From Deltaproteobacteria bacterium (GTDB taxonomy: Bacteria; Desulfobacterota; Syntrophobacteria; BM002), in assembly GCA_022340905.1 (NCBI GenBank), contig JAJDNB010000084.1:1-64000 (forward strand): 64,000 bases of DNA. Reading direction: 5' to 3'. This document shows, piece by piece, positions 1-8,587 of this stretch. Numbering within the stretch: position 1 is the first letter of the stretch; each line of letters starts with the position of its first letter. The position numbers and the translations under genes were made by a program. Below the pieces are notes generated by a model. That model did no database searches and was not told the DNA's origin. It saw only the letters and a program-made list of their open reading frames with translations.

Positions 1-666
1 TCGGCTAAGTTGGCCCCACATCTGGTTGGCCCCATAGCCATTGCCGCCTATTCATATATGGCACTGGTGCCGGTCATTCAACCGCCCATAATGAGGCTGC
101 TTACGAGCCGGAAAGAACGCTTAATAAGAATGAGTGATCCACGGGAAGTAAGCTCGCAGGAAAAAATTTTATTTCCCATCGTGGGATTTCTCCTGTGCTG
201 TTTCTTGGCACCAGCAGCCCTCCCATTGCTAGCCATGCTTTTTTTCGGTAATCTCCTAAAGGAATGTCTGGTTACTGACCGTTTGGCGAAGACTGCCCGT
301 ACCGCCGTGGTGGATACAGTAACCATCGTTCTCGGTTTGACCGTGGGCGCCAGTACCCAGGCTGACGTATTTCTCACTGAGAAGTCCATCGGAATCTTCA
401 TTCTCGGTGCTTGTTCATTCATGGTGGCTACCGCGGGCGGCGTAATTTTTGCCAAAGTAATGAACCTTTTTAGCCGTGACAAGATTAACCCTCTCCTTGG
501 TGCCGCCGGGGTATCAGCGGTGCCGGATTCGGCCAGGGTAGTGCAGATGGTAGGTAATAGGGAAGATCCGAGTAACTACTTGCTCATGCATGCCATGGCA
601 CCCAATGTGGCGGGGGTAATCGGTTCGGCCATTGCAGCTGGGGTGCTCTGGAGCTTTATTGGCTGA
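1..666 (+). CDS. Na+-translocating decarboxylase beta subunit (OadB/GcdB/MmdB family), 5' end missing
   Basis: Membrane subunit of a biotin-dependent sodium-pumping decarboxylase, which couples decarboxylation of oxaloacetate, glutaconyl-CoA or methylmalonyl-CoA to Na+ export. The reading frame is open from base 1, so the N-terminal part lies outside the window; about 221 residues remain. The family signatures visible are AYSYMALVPVIQPP, the conserved VDTVTIVLGLTVGAS stretch, GVSAVPDSARVVQ and the C-terminal HAMAPNVAGVIGSAIAAGVL, in a run of hydrophobic helices. The family cannot be split by substrate from this subunit alone; the alpha subunit and biotin carrier would have to lie upstream. 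The stop overlaps the start region of the next gene, which suggests co-transcription. Confidence 0.9.
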   Translation, partial: SAKLAPHLVGPIAIAAYSYMALVPVIQPPIMRLLTSRKERLIRMSDPREVSSQEKILFPIVGFLLCCFLAPAALPLLAMLFFGNLLKECLVTDRLAKTARTAVVDTVTIVLGLTVGASTQADVFLTEKSIGIFILGACSFMVATAGGVIFAKVMNLFSRDKINPLLGAAGVSAVPDSARVVQMVGNREDPSNYLLMHAMAPNVAGVIGSAIAAGVLWSFIG

Positions 667-1150
667 TAAATTAAGAAGACATCCTTGGAAAGTTACCTCA
701 GTCGGCGACGAGGTAGATTCTATCTGCTCTCGTTGCAAAGAGGAGACTATCCATCGCGTTGTGGCTATGGTGGGGGAGAATATCCATCTGGTAATATGTA
801 CTCGTTGCAACAGTCAGCATCGATATCGCCCCTCGCTGGCGACCATGAGAGAGAAAACTCCTCTGCCGTCCAAACGTCAGGCAAGGATCATAAAAAAGCT
901 GGAAAAAACTAAAACTTCTCAGTCGCACACCCCCCTCAGAGATTGGCTGAATTTAAGAGAAACTCTCGCCGGGGAGAATCCCTCGAAATACAATCCAACT
1001 GAAAATTACAGGGAAAAGCAGGTGCTTGCCCATCCCAGCTTCGGGCTCGGCTTCGTCCGCAGGGTCGTTGGTGCTTCCAAGATTGAAGTCGTCTTCGAAC
1101 ACGAGGTGAAAATTCTGGTGATGAATCGGGCCAAGTCAGGTCAAGAGTGA
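659..1150 (+). CDS. Zinc-ribbon protein with a C-terminal tudor/SH3-like segment, function unknown
   Basis: Protein of about 163 residues starting at TTG 659. That start is chosen because GGAG lies about six bases upstream and the codon overlaps the preceding stop; the longer TTG at 632 has no such site. The N-terminal part has CSRC and CTRC about 23 residues apart, as in a zinc ribbon. The middle is basic (KRQARIIKKLEK). The C-terminal part contains VLAHPSFGLGFVRRVVG followed by EVVFEHEVKILV. This resembles the H-x-x-F-G-x-G-x-V pattern of small SH3/tudor-like nucleic-acid or polymerase-binding domains such as the UvrD/PcrA tail. A regulatory or nucleic-acid-associated role is an inference only. 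Confidence 0.75.
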   Translation: MADKLRRHPWKVTSVGDEVDSICSRCKEETIHRVVAMVGENIHLVICTRCNSQHRYRPSLATMREKTPLPSKRQARIIKKLEKTKTSQSHTPLRDWLNLRETLAGENPSKYNPTENYREKQVLAHPSFGLGFVRRVVGASKIEVVFEHEVKILVMNRAKSGQE

Positions 1151-1170
1151 ATTAAGCAATTCACTCTTGA
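1141..1170. repeat. Perfect 13-bp inverted repeat at gene end
   Basis: TCAAGAGTGAATT, a four-base AAGC loop and its exact complement AATTCACTCTTGA span the stop codon of the zinc-ribbon gene. The stem is strong but has no T tract on either strand. It could be an mRNA 3' stabiliser or a bidirectional terminator between two convergent genes. Confidence 0.7.
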
Positions 1171-1176
1171 CCAGTA

Positions 1177-1248
1177 GGCAGCAGCCAGCTAGCAGCTGGC
1201 AGAAGTAATTTATCATCGGCTGCCTGCTGTCACCTGTCTGCTGCTAGC
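1177..1248. repeat. GCAGCTG-word hairpin element (family A)
   Basis: The left arm (1177-1202) is built of degenerate GCAGC/CAGCTGG words. The right arm (1220-1248) has CTGCCTGCTG and CTGCTGCTAGC, roughly the reverse complement of the left. The element runs into the last codons of the minus-strand gene that ends at 1230, so its C-terminus (EELAADR) is repeat-encoded. Confidence 0.7.
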
Positions 1249-3530
1249 TCCTCTTGGGTTGGCCAGGAAATGACGAAAGGAACGACTGCTGTAAGGTTTA
1301 GCACGGCAAGCATAAAGAGGCTCTGCAAAATCCCCACCCCAGGAATAAAAACTAGTCCCACCAAGAGACACCCCAGAAAGGATCCCAAGAGGTCCACCCC
1401 GTAGATCAAACCTGCAACCGTACCAACCCGGTTTTGCCCTTCTAACAACAAGCGATTGGCGAGAGGGAAATGGGTCCCTCCTATAAAGCCGGCGAGGAGA
1501 CACAGAAGAGAAAAAGCTTCTTTATAGAGGAAATTGTTGTAGTTTACGGGTGGAAGGTTGTGGAAATGAATGAAGACAAAACCCAAAGCCAAGCAAAAGC
1601 AGGCCAGGATGATTTGAAAGGTAATCAGCGTCTTGAGTTTCCTCGCCCCATTCTTTGGAAAATAAGAAAAAGTATAACTTCCCCCAGCGAGCCCAACCAT
1701 AAAAAGCGCCAGAAGCAGGCCAATTTTATAGTAGAGGTAACCAAAGAATACCTGAAATGCCAAGACAATGAGAATTTCGAGAGAGATTCCTGTAAGACCA
1801 AAAAAGGCAACTCCATAGAGCACCCGAATAGTAGGTGGCCGTGATAAGCGGGAGTTGAAACGCTCCCTAAGACTCATGACAGTAACCAGGGCAAAAAGGA
1901 ACACAATGGCAATCCAAATAGTGCGCTTACTAAAAAAGGTTAAGATTTTACCCATGGCCTGGGAATAGTGAGAACTCATCATGAGCCTGTTATAGGCATA
2001 GGCCTTGAGATTCAGATCGCTGTTGACCCCAGTTTCAGTCGCCTGATCAATCATGGCGGCAAATGTTTCCTGCTGAAGAGGCGAAAGATCCCAGAGTATG
2101 TAATGGTCCTGCACATAAAGGAGCTGCAAATGCCGCTGCTGAATTCTTTCTACTAAAGTTTCCGGATTCCTAATGAGGGTGGAGTGGGACTTTGCACAAA
2201 AAAAGCGAGCGGTCTGCCCCGGAAAAATTACCACTTCGGGAAAAACACTCAGAGCGGTTTGGCGGAGCAGCTTCAAATATTTTGCCTGAAAGGGACCCAG
2301 CGCAGTTTCGGAAGCACTGACAGAAAAGGAAAATACTCCACCGGGGTGCATCTTGCTGGCAGCCAAACGGAAGAAATCTTCGCTGTAAAATCTGTTTATT
2401 TGTGCGGTAAATGGCTCAGGGAGATTGATCAGAATGACGTCGTAAAGCTTCGATGTTTGGGCCAGATATAGTCGACCGTCTTGGGTGTGGACCACGACCC
2501 GCGGATCTTCCAAAGCCGCAGTAACCTGCGCCGGCAAAAGAGCCTTTCCCAGCTCAATGAGCCTGGGATCCAATTCTAGGTAGTCAACGTGGCGAACACT
2601 TGGGTGCTGGAGTAATTGACCAAGAGATTCAGAGACCCCCCCTCCTATGAGAAGAACAGACTTTGGCTCAGGATGCTGGAGCATGGCATAGTGGACCGCC
2701 TCTTCGGCGCTTAATCGGTCTGGTACCGCAAAGTTCCATAGACCAGTTTCAAAGAAGGAAATCTGTTTTTCTTTCTCCACTACAGCTATGTGGCCAAAAA
2801 TGGTTTCCTCTGAGGCAATAAGGTGAAAACCAGGCCACTGCCACTGATGGCTAATCTTGTCCAAATTAAAACTTTCCTTTTGAACTATTAAAAGAACGAC
2901 AAAAGAAAGAAGAAAGACTGGATAGTAAATCCAAGGGCGACGACTGCTCTCCCGGGTAAGGGCGAAACCTGAAATGCAAAGCAGTAAGGCTATTGCAGCA
3001 CATATTTGTATGGCATTGAGGTGATGAATGAGTAAGAGGGTAAAGATTAGCCCACCAATGCCGGCTCCAAGCCCTTCTAGGAAGTAGACCAAGCCGGGAG
3101 ATCTCGTCCAGCGAGGAATCAGCTTGGCCAACAGTGAGCAGGCGAGGCTGAATAAAGATCCAGAAATAAGACAGAAGGGAGCGAGAGTGAGGAAAGAAAT
3201 GGCGAGCATCTGCCCCAGAGTGACCAGCTCTCCGGCTCCGAGTCGGAACACGAGACGGGCACTGCGGATGAGAAAAATAGTTGCTGTTAGTGTGAGACCG
3301 CTGCAGCACTGGAGGTACCCGAAGGAAGATTGCGTAGCCCAGCTATATTGCGAGATCTTCCCACCAAGCAGACTGCCAAGGGCCGTCCAAAAAAGCCAGG
3401 CACCAAGAACAATAGCCACTGCCAGTTCACTGCCGGAGTATACGGTTAATAACTCCCGCAAAACGATAATCTGGCCCATGGTGGCCGCAAAACCAATGAG
3501 TAAGAAAGCACTTACCGTAGTGAGCTTCAT
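1230..3530 (-). CDS. Membrane-anchored spermidine-synthase-like protein
   Basis: A 766-residue protein in three parts: about six hydrophobic segments at residues 1-215, a soluble Rossmann-fold segment at about 220-460, and another six or so membrane segments to the end. The soluble part carries IGGGVSESLGQLL, YLELDPRLIELG and VHTQDGRLYL, the nucleotide-binding pattern of the polyamine synthase superfamily. The membrane-flanked form is a common annotated family in deltaproteobacteria and is often called 'spermidine synthase' without biochemical proof. The aminopropyl-transfer activity is therefore uncertain. The gene is divergent from the iron-regulation block starting at 3753. Confidence 0.75.
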   Translation of the reverse strand: MKLTTVSAFLLIGFAATMGQIIVLRELLTVYSGSELAVAIVLGAWLFWTALGSLLGGKISQYSWATQSSFGYLQCCSGLTLTATIFLIRSARLVFRLGAGELVTLGQMLAISFLTLAPFCLISGSLFSLACSLLAKLIPRWTRSPGLVYFLEGLGAGIGGLIFTLLLIHHLNAIQICAAIALLLCISGFALTRESSRRPWIYYPVFLLSFVVLLIVQKESFNLDKISHQWQWPGFHLIASEETIFGHIAVVEKEKQISFFETGLWNFAVPDRLSAEEAVHYAMLQHPEPKSVLLIGGGVSESLGQLLQHPSVRHVDYLELDPRLIELGKALLPAQVTAALEDPRVVVHTQDGRLYLAQTSKLYDVILINLPEPFTAQINRFYSEDFFRLAASKMHPGGVFSFSVSASETALGPFQAKYLKLLRQTALSVFPEVVIFPGQTARFFCAKSHSTLIRNPETLVERIQQRHLQLLYVQDHYILWDLSPLQQETFAAMIDQATETGVNSDLNLKAYAYNRLMMSSHYSQAMGKILTFFSKRTIWIAIVFLFALVTVMSLRERFNSRLSRPPTIRVLYGVAFFGLTGISLEILIVLAFQVFFGYLYYKIGLLLALFMVGLAGGSYTFSYFPKNGARKLKTLITFQIILACFCLALGFVFIHFHNLPPVNYNNFLYKEAFSLLCLLAGFIGGTHFPLANRLLLEGQNRVGTVAGLIYGVDLLGSFLGCLLVGLVFIPGVGILQSLFMLAVLNLTAVVPFVISWPTQEELAADR

Positions 3531-3696
3531 GGTTTCATGAATACACTATTTCTGGCGGGCATTCCAAGGATTTCCTATGAGCGGATTGCACCAGGCTTCC
3601 AAATCTTTAGTGATACTCCATTTTCGTTCTCAACCCTCCTGATCCACACAATGACCGACCTTACTTTTAAAGGATCTCATAGGACTTACTTTCTTA

Positions 3697-3725
3697 TTGA
3701 CAAAAGAGTTGGCTCAGGATACTAT
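3697..3725 (+). promoter_or_regulatory. Predicted sigma70 promoter for fur
   Basis: A perfect -35 TTGACA (3697-3702), a 17-base spacer and TACTAT (3720-3725) lie about 27 bases before the fur start codon. No clear Fur box (GATAAT repeats) is seen over it. Confidence 0.55.
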
Positions 3726-3752
3726 CGCAAGTTATTCGCAATAAGGATTGCC

Positions 3753-4187
3753 ATGAAAAACGAGATCGACGTCTTTAGAGAATTTATTCGCAACAAGGGC
3801 TTGAGAAATACGGTTGAGCGCGAACAGGTGGTCAAGGCTGTCTTTTCCATACATCGCCACTTTGACGTGGAAGAGCTTTATTTGTTGATCCGTAACCAGA
3901 ACGACAAGATCTCGAAGGCCACGGTGTATCGGACTATCCCCCTACTACTTGAGAGCGGTCTCATTCAAGAAGCCTACTTTGAAGATGGTCATCTCCATTA
4001 TGAACACATTTATGGACATGAGCACCACTGCCACCTGCGCTGCGTGGATTGCGGCAAGGTGGTGGAGTTCACCGAGGAAGCTGTAAGGGAAGTTGAGCAG
4101 AAGGTTGGAGAGCATTACGAATTCATTGTGACTGGACACAAAATGGAAGTGTACGGTTATTGTGCAAAATGCAAGGTTCATCAGTGA
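3753..4187 (+). CDS. fur: Fur-family metal-dependent repressor
   Basis: Fur/PerR/Zur-family regulator of 144 residues. ATG 3753 is chosen because AAGGA lies five bases upstream and the product then has normal family length; an open frame extends back to 3537 without family similarity. The winged-helix part (residues 1-80) contains LRNTVEREQVVKAVF and KISKATVYRTIPLL. The dimerisation part has the metal-ligand string HEHHCHLRC, the CVDC structural zinc pair and a second CAKC pair near the end. It sits 5' of a Fur-FeoA fusion, feoA and feoB, so ferrous-iron uptake is the likely regulon. PerR or Zur specificity cannot be excluded. Confidence 0.88.
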   Translation: MKNEIDVFREFIRNKGLRNTVEREQVVKAVFSIHRHFDVEELYLLIRNQNDKISKATVYRTIPLLLESGLIQEAYFEDGHLHYEHIYGHEHHCHLRCVDCGKVVEFTEEAVREVEQKVGEHYEFIVTGHKMEVYGYCAKCKVHQ

Positions 4188-4225
4188 TTTTTTTCTAGGT
4201 GAATCGAGGAGAGACAGGAAGGCCC

Positions 4226-4924
4226 ATGGAAAGGCTGCATCAATACGAAAAAGAAGAATTCATCACCATCTGTAAAGAGCACGGACTCAACTACAGTGAT
4301 AAGCGGTTGCTGGTACTCGAGGAATTTCTGCGGACAGTCGAGCACCTCACAGTTACGTCCCTCCAAGATAGAGTTGAAGCTGAAGGGCACCGATTGGACC
4401 GTGATTTTATCGCCGAGACTTTGGATCTCCTTTGCAAATATGGTTATGCTTACAAGAAGGAATTCGAAGGCCAGGAAGTCCAGTACGAGCATCGACACGT
4501 TGGTTGGCATCATGACCATCTGATTTGTGCCGAGTGCGGCAAGATTCAAGAATTCCACGATTCTGAAATTGAAATATTGCAGAGGCAGATCGCAGTGAAT
4601 AGGAATTTTACCTTGCTCCACCACAAAATGGAGCTTTATGGCGTCTGTGGGGATTGCAGAAAGCAAAGGCGACCAGTTATGCCGTTGTCTTTTGTACTTC
4701 CAGAGGAAAAAGTTGTCATAGACAGATTAGTGGGCGGCAGTAGGATGCAGCAAAGACTGGCTGACATGGGTCTCACGCCTGGAACAGCTATAGAGGTTAT
4801 CAAGTCGAGTGGCCCCGGCCCATTAATTGTCGCCTTTCGAGGTAGCAGAATAGCTTTGGGGCGCGGCCTTAGCAATAAAGTGCTAGTCTCGGAGAATAGC
4901 GGTCCTACCAGTGAAACTGACTGA
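4226..4924 (+). CDS. Fur-FeoA fusion protein
   Basis: A 232-residue protein. Residues 1-150 are a second Fur-family regulator: winged helix with YSDKRLLVLEEFL, then HRHVGWHHDHLICAECGK with the CAEC zinc pair, and CGDC later. Residues about 155-230 form a FeoA/SH3-like domain (VVIDRLVGGSRMQQRLADMGLTPG, ending GPGPLIVAFRGSRIALGRGLSNKVLV). ATG 4226 is preferred over GTG 4199 because AGGAAGG is directly upstream. The gene lies 38 bases after fur and 102 before feoA. FeoA-like domains occur in DtxR/MntR repressors, so this may combine iron sensing with FeoB regulation. The helix region that reads DNA (RDFIAETLDLLCKYG) is less Fur-like than in the first paralogue. Confidence 0.85.
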   Translation: MERLHQYEKEEFITICKEHGLNYSDKRLLVLEEFLRTVEHLTVTSLQDRVEAEGHRLDRDFIAETLDLLCKYGYAYKKEFEGQEVQYEHRHVGWHHDHLICAECGKIQEFHDSEIEILQRQIAVNRNFTLLHHKMELYGVCGDCRKQRRPVMPLSFVLPEEKVVIDRLVGGSRMQQRLADMGLTPGTAIEVIKSSGPGPLIVAFRGSRIALGRGLSNKVLVSENSGPTSETD

Positions 4925-5026
4925 GGAATTCCACTCAGACCGGTTCCCAGTTAGAATTTTTTTCTTTGGTCAACAATGACGAGAGTTTGGCAAGAGACTT
5001 TACTCGCCGGCTCTGGAGAAATGTCG

Positions 5027-5263
5027 ATGACTCCCTTGAGTGAGTTCAAAGAGGGCGAACGAGGCGTGATTGCCAAAGTGAACGGCAGGGGGAGGTTTCG
5101 CAAGCGCCTTCAGGAGATGGGTTTTATAAAGGGGGCGGAAGTTTTGGTGGAAAAATATGCTCCGCTGCGAGATCCCATGGAGTTGGTATTGAAGGGTTAC
5201 CATGTTTCCTTACGGGTTGAAGAGGCCGCCCAGATAATGATGGAGAAACTGGAGAATAGGTGA
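5027..5263 (+). CDS. feoA: FeoA, ferrous iron transport accessory protein
   Basis: Small cytoplasmic SH3-fold protein that works with FeoB. From ATG 5027 it has 78 residues, the normal FeoA length, and GGAG lies eight bases upstream; ATG 5021 and ATG 4976 are alternatives. Typical signatures are MTPLSEFKEGERG, RLQEMGFIKGAEV, APLRDPMELVLKGYHVSLRVEEA. Its stop codon overlaps the GTG start of feoB, so the two are translationally coupled. Confidence 0.9.
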   Translation: MTPLSEFKEGERGVIAKVNGRGRFRKRLQEMGFIKGAEVLVEKYAPLRDPMELVLKGYHVSLRVEEAAQIMMEKLENR

Positions 5264-7440
5264 AGCAGGAAAATATTACCATTGCCCTCACCGGAAATCC
5301 TAACTCCGGAAAGACCACCATGTTCAATAATCTCACCGGCACGCGTCAGCATGTAGGGAACTGGCCTGGGGTTACGGTGGAAAAAAAGGTAGGAACCGTA
5401 GTTCATAACGGCTATCGGTTGCGAGTCGTCGACCTCCCGGGTACTTACAGTTTAACCGCGTATTCCATCGAAGAGATAGTTGCCCGCCGCTTCCTGGTGG
5501 ATGAGCGGCCAGATGTGGTGGTCGATATTGTCGATGCGTCCAATCTAGAGCGAAACCTCTATCTCGCCACCCAACTTATAGAACTGGGGGTCAAATTGAT
5601 CCTGGTACTTAATATGGCTGATGTAGCGCAGTCCCGGGGACATCAGATCGATGCTGCCAGCCTGGGTAAATTACTAGGCGTGCCGGTGGTATTCACTGTT
5701 GGCAGCAAAAACGTGGGAACAAAAGACTTACTGGACAGAGTTTTAGAGGTGGTCGAGGATCGGGCCACGGTGAGTCGGCACATCCACATTTCCTATGGCC
5801 ATGAACTGGAAAAGGAGATCAAGAATATCCAGGACGTTATCTGGCAGGACTCCTCGATAGGGGAGCGTTTTTCAACCCGCTGGTTAGCCGTGAAGCTGTT
5901 GGAAAATGACACGGCTGTTCAGGACAGAGTCAAGTCATTTGCAACAATAGGAGAGCAAATCCTCGCCCAAGCGGAGGCAAGCCGTGAGCGGTTGACTGAG
6001 TTTTATCAGGACGACCCCGAGATGATACTTACCGATCAGCGCTATGGCTTTATCAGTGGCGCTCTCAAGGAGGTTCTCAAGGTCACGGCAAAGAGCAAGA
6101 TCGATCTGTCCAGACAAGTCGATCTGATACTAACTAACAGAATTCTAGGCTTTCCCATATTCATCTTTTTTATCTGGGCCATGTTTCAGGTGACCTTCAC
6201 CCTAGGCGCTTACCCCATGGAGTGGATTGATGCGGGAGTGGGCTGGCTAGGGGGTTTGACCGCCAGCCTGATGCCGCCTGGATTGTTAAGAGATTTGTTA
6301 GTTAATGGGGTGATCGCCGGGGTGGGAAGTGTGGCCATCTTCTTGCCCAACATTATGTTGCTATTTTTCTGTATCGCCCTGTTCGAGGATACTGGCTACT
6401 TGGCCAGAGCAGCGTTTATTATGGACAGGGTGATGCACCTAATTGGCCTCCATGGTAAATCTTTCATCCCTTTACTTATGGGTTTTGGATGCAATGCTCC
6501 GGCCATTATGGCGGCGCGAACCCTGGAGAGTGAGCGCGATCGCATCCTCACCATTTTGATCAATCCGCTGATGAGTTGTTCGGCACGGTTGCCAGTATAT
6601 GTGCTTCTGGCAGGAACGTTTTTTGGCGCCAGTGCAGGCAATGTCATTTTTAGTATATACGGACTTGGCATTGCCCTAGCCATAGCAATGGGGAAATTAT
6701 TCCGGGTGACTCTCTTTAGGGGGGAAACTGCTCCTTTCGTCATGGAGCTTCCTCCATACCGGGTACCAACACTGAAGAGCCTTCTCATTCACATGTGGGA
6801 CCGGAGCAAGATTTTTCTGAGAAAGATGGGTGGAGTGATTCTGGTTGGTTCCGTTGTCATCTGGGTTTTAGGAGCTTTTCCCAGACCCTCAGAATTTCCT
6901 CGAGACTATGGGGTGGATAAAGATGCGGTGAGCAACACCCAGGCCAAAGAGGTGACCCTGGGAAGTTTGGAACAGGGGGACAAGTCGCAAGAGTTAACGG
7001 CAGCACACAAAGGCAATGTTCAAGCGGAGGCTTCGGCCAGATTAAGCCAAAGCTACCTCGGCCGGCTGGGGCAGGCGATTCAACCGGTATTTGATCCCCT
7101 TGGTTTTGACTGGCGCACCAGTGTGGCAGTAGTCACGGGTTTTGTGGCAAAAGAGATTGTGGTAAGCACCCTCGGGGTATTGCATGCCGCCGGGGCGGAC
7201 GCCAATGAAGAAAGCGAAGCCTTACGCCGCGCCTTGCGCGCTTCGGGCATGACCCCCCTGGGCGCATACACCCTAATGGCTTTCGTGCTCATTTACGTTC
7301 CCTGCTTGGCCACAGTGGCAGTTATCTCTAGGGAGACGAATTCCTGGAAATGGGCAGCCTTCAGCATTGCGTATTCGTTGGCTTTGGCATGGGTGGTGTC
7401 GTTCCTGATATATCATGGGGGTAAACTACTCGGGTTATGA
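5260..7440 (+). CDS. feoB: FeoB, GTPase-type Fe2+ transporter
   Basis: Inner-membrane ferrous iron transporter of 726 residues starting at GTG 5260. The N-terminal G domain shows GNPNSGKTT (G1), DLPGTYSLTAYSIEE (G3) and LNMAD (G4), followed by the GDI-like helical segment. The membrane half begins near residue 290 (LGFPIFIFFIWAMFQ) and contains both Gate-type segments, with GFGCNAPAIMAARTLE and the paired late segment FVAKEIVVSTLG. A hydrophilic loop of roughly 80 residues rich in Q, E and S (about 545-615) separates the Gate regions. No C-terminal FeoC domain is present. Confidence 0.96.
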   Translation: MKQENITIALTGNPNSGKTTMFNNLTGTRQHVGNWPGVTVEKKVGTVVHNGYRLRVVDLPGTYSLTAYSIEEIVARRFLVDERPDVVVDIVDASNLERNLYLATQLIELGVKLILVLNMADVAQSRGHQIDAASLGKLLGVPVVFTVGSKNVGTKDLLDRVLEVVEDRATVSRHIHISYGHELEKEIKNIQDVIWQDSSIGERFSTRWLAVKLLENDTAVQDRVKSFATIGEQILAQAEASRERLTEFYQDDPEMILTDQRYGFISGALKEVLKVTAKSKIDLSRQVDLILTNRILGFPIFIFFIWAMFQVTFTLGAYPMEWIDAGVGWLGGLTASLMPPGLLRDLLVNGVIAGVGSVAIFLPNIMLLFFCIALFEDTGYLARAAFIMDRVMHLIGLHGKSFIPLLMGFGCNAPAIMAARTLESERDRILTILINPLMSCSARLPVYVLLAGTFFGASAGNVIFSIYGLGIALAIAMGKLFRVTLFRGETAPFVMELPPYRVPTLKSLLIHMWDRSKIFLRKMGGVILVGSVVIWVLGAFPRPSEFPRDYGVDKDAVSNTQAKEVTLGSLEQGDKSQELTAAHKGNVQAEASARLSQSYLGRLGQAIQPVFDPLGFDWRTSVAVVTGFVAKEIVVSTLGVLHAAGADANEESEALRRALRASGMTPLGAYTLMAFVLIYVPCLATVAVISRETNSWKWAAFSIAYSLALAWVVSFLIYHGGKLLGL

Positions 7441-7545
7441 GCATAGCGCATAGTGCATAGAGCATAGAGTAAAATAATAATTTTGAATTTTGGAGTTCAA
7501 AATCCGAAATCCGCAATCCGAAATAATCCGGATTCCGACTACTGG
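7436..7545. repeat. CATAGCG-word plus AATCCGAAAT-word element (families B and D)
   Basis: Tandem degenerate words: GCATAGCGCATAGTGCATAG, then GAGCATAGAGT, followed by GAATTTTGGAGTTC and AATCCGAAATCCGCAATCCG. The element fills the gap between feoB and ubiE and creates a false in-frame N-terminal extension of ubiE from 7483. Confidence 0.75.
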
Positions 7546-7554
7546 TTTTTTGTT

Positions 7555-8265
7555 ATGGCAATGAAAGATTATCAAGTAAAAAGAATGTTCGAGAGCATTG
7601 CCTTCTCCTATGACTTCCAGAACAGCTTTCTATCGTTGAGGAGAGATACATATTGGCGGCGAGTTATGGCCCAGTGTCTTCACTTGCCGGGAGAAGCTTC
7701 TGTACTAGACATGGCCACTGGTACGGGTGAAGTGGCAGTAGAAATCTGCAGGCACCACCCCAGGGCAAAGGTGATTGGAGTGGATTTCTCTCCCAAGATG
7801 CTCACCGTAGGCCGGGAAAAGAAAAAGTTCAAAAAGTTCGCTAGCCGCATCCACTTGAGTCTGGGCGATGGCCGCCAGCTGCCCTTTCAGAGCGGTTCCT
7901 TTGAGGCCGCCACGATCGCATTTGGGATCAGAAATATCGAGGAGAGAGAGCAAGCGCTGAGAGAGTTCTATAGAGTGCTCAAGCCAGGTGGTCAACTCCT
8001 TATCATGGAGTTCGACATCCCTAACGATCCTTTACTGGGGGGTATATATCGGCTTTACTTTGACTACTTATTGCCACCTTTGGGCAACTTGCTCTCCCGG
8101 ACAAATTATGCATACAGTTATCTGGCCACTTCGGTACATGACTTCCCCACGGAACGGGAATTCTTGCAGGAGATTGGCAGAGCCGGATTCGTTTCACCGG
8201 GGGTAAAAAGACTCACGTACGGGGTTGCCAAGATTTTCCGAGGAATCAAACACGCTAGGAGTTAG
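7555..8265 (+). CDS. ubiE: UbiE/MenG methyltransferase (menaquinone biosynthesis)
   Basis: Class I SAM methyltransferase that methylates demethylmenaquinone to menaquinone. The 236-residue length from ATG 7555 matches the family; the ribosome site is weak, and ATG 7561 is an alternative. Signatures are YDFQNSFLSLRRDTYWRR near the start, VLDMATGTGEVAVEI (SAM loop), FGIRNIEEREQALREFYRVL, EFDIPNDPLLGGIYRLYF and YAYSYLATSVHDFPTEREF. In an anaerobe with an EtfAB:quinone oxidoreductase nearby, menaquinone is the likely product line. Confidence 0.92.
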   Translation: MAMKDYQVKRMFESIAFSYDFQNSFLSLRRDTYWRRVMAQCLHLPGEASVLDMATGTGEVAVEICRHHPRAKVIGVDFSPKMLTVGREKKKFKKFASRIHLSLGDGRQLPFQSGSFEAATIAFGIRNIEEREQALREFYRVLKPGGQLLIMEFDIPNDPLLGGIYRLYFDYLLPPLGNLLSRTNYAYSYLATSVHDFPTEREFLQEIGRAGFVSPGVKRLTYGVAKIFRGIKHARS

Positions 8266-8309
8266 ACATTCGCAAAAGTTGGTGTAGGTAAGGAGGATTT
8301 TGTAAAGAG

Positions 8310-8530
8310 GCAAAGTTGCCCCTTGAAGTCATTTGCCTTCGGCGTCATTCGGGCTGGCGCCCGTCATTTATGGTCATTTGTTGGTATGTGATCTATTTAT
8401 TCTGTTTCACATTATCACCAATCATAATGACCTAGGAACGACACATGGCAGCGAAGCGTAATGACGGCCACTTTAGTGGCCTAATGACAGCGTAGCGTAG
8501 TGACCCAATGACTAACATTGTGGACTATGC
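8310..8530. repeat. TAATGAC/GTCATT unit element (family F)
   Basis: The left part carries GTCATTTGCC, GTCATTCGGGC and GTCATTTATGGTCATTTG. The right part carries the complement, TAATGACGGCC, TAATGACAGCG and AGTGACCCAATGAC. Between the words are tiny hairpins such as GGCCACTTTAGTGGCC and AGCGTAGCG. This gap (8266-8587) has no gene. Confidence 0.75.
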
Positions 8531-8587
8531 CCTATGCTCCTTGCTTATCGCAACGGACAACTGACTACGGACGTCACTAGGTGATGC

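Noticed and set aside
3540-3752. Fur box before fur and the feo genes.
   Set aside because: I found no convincing GATAATGATAATC-type repeats; only a sigma70 promoter is clear.
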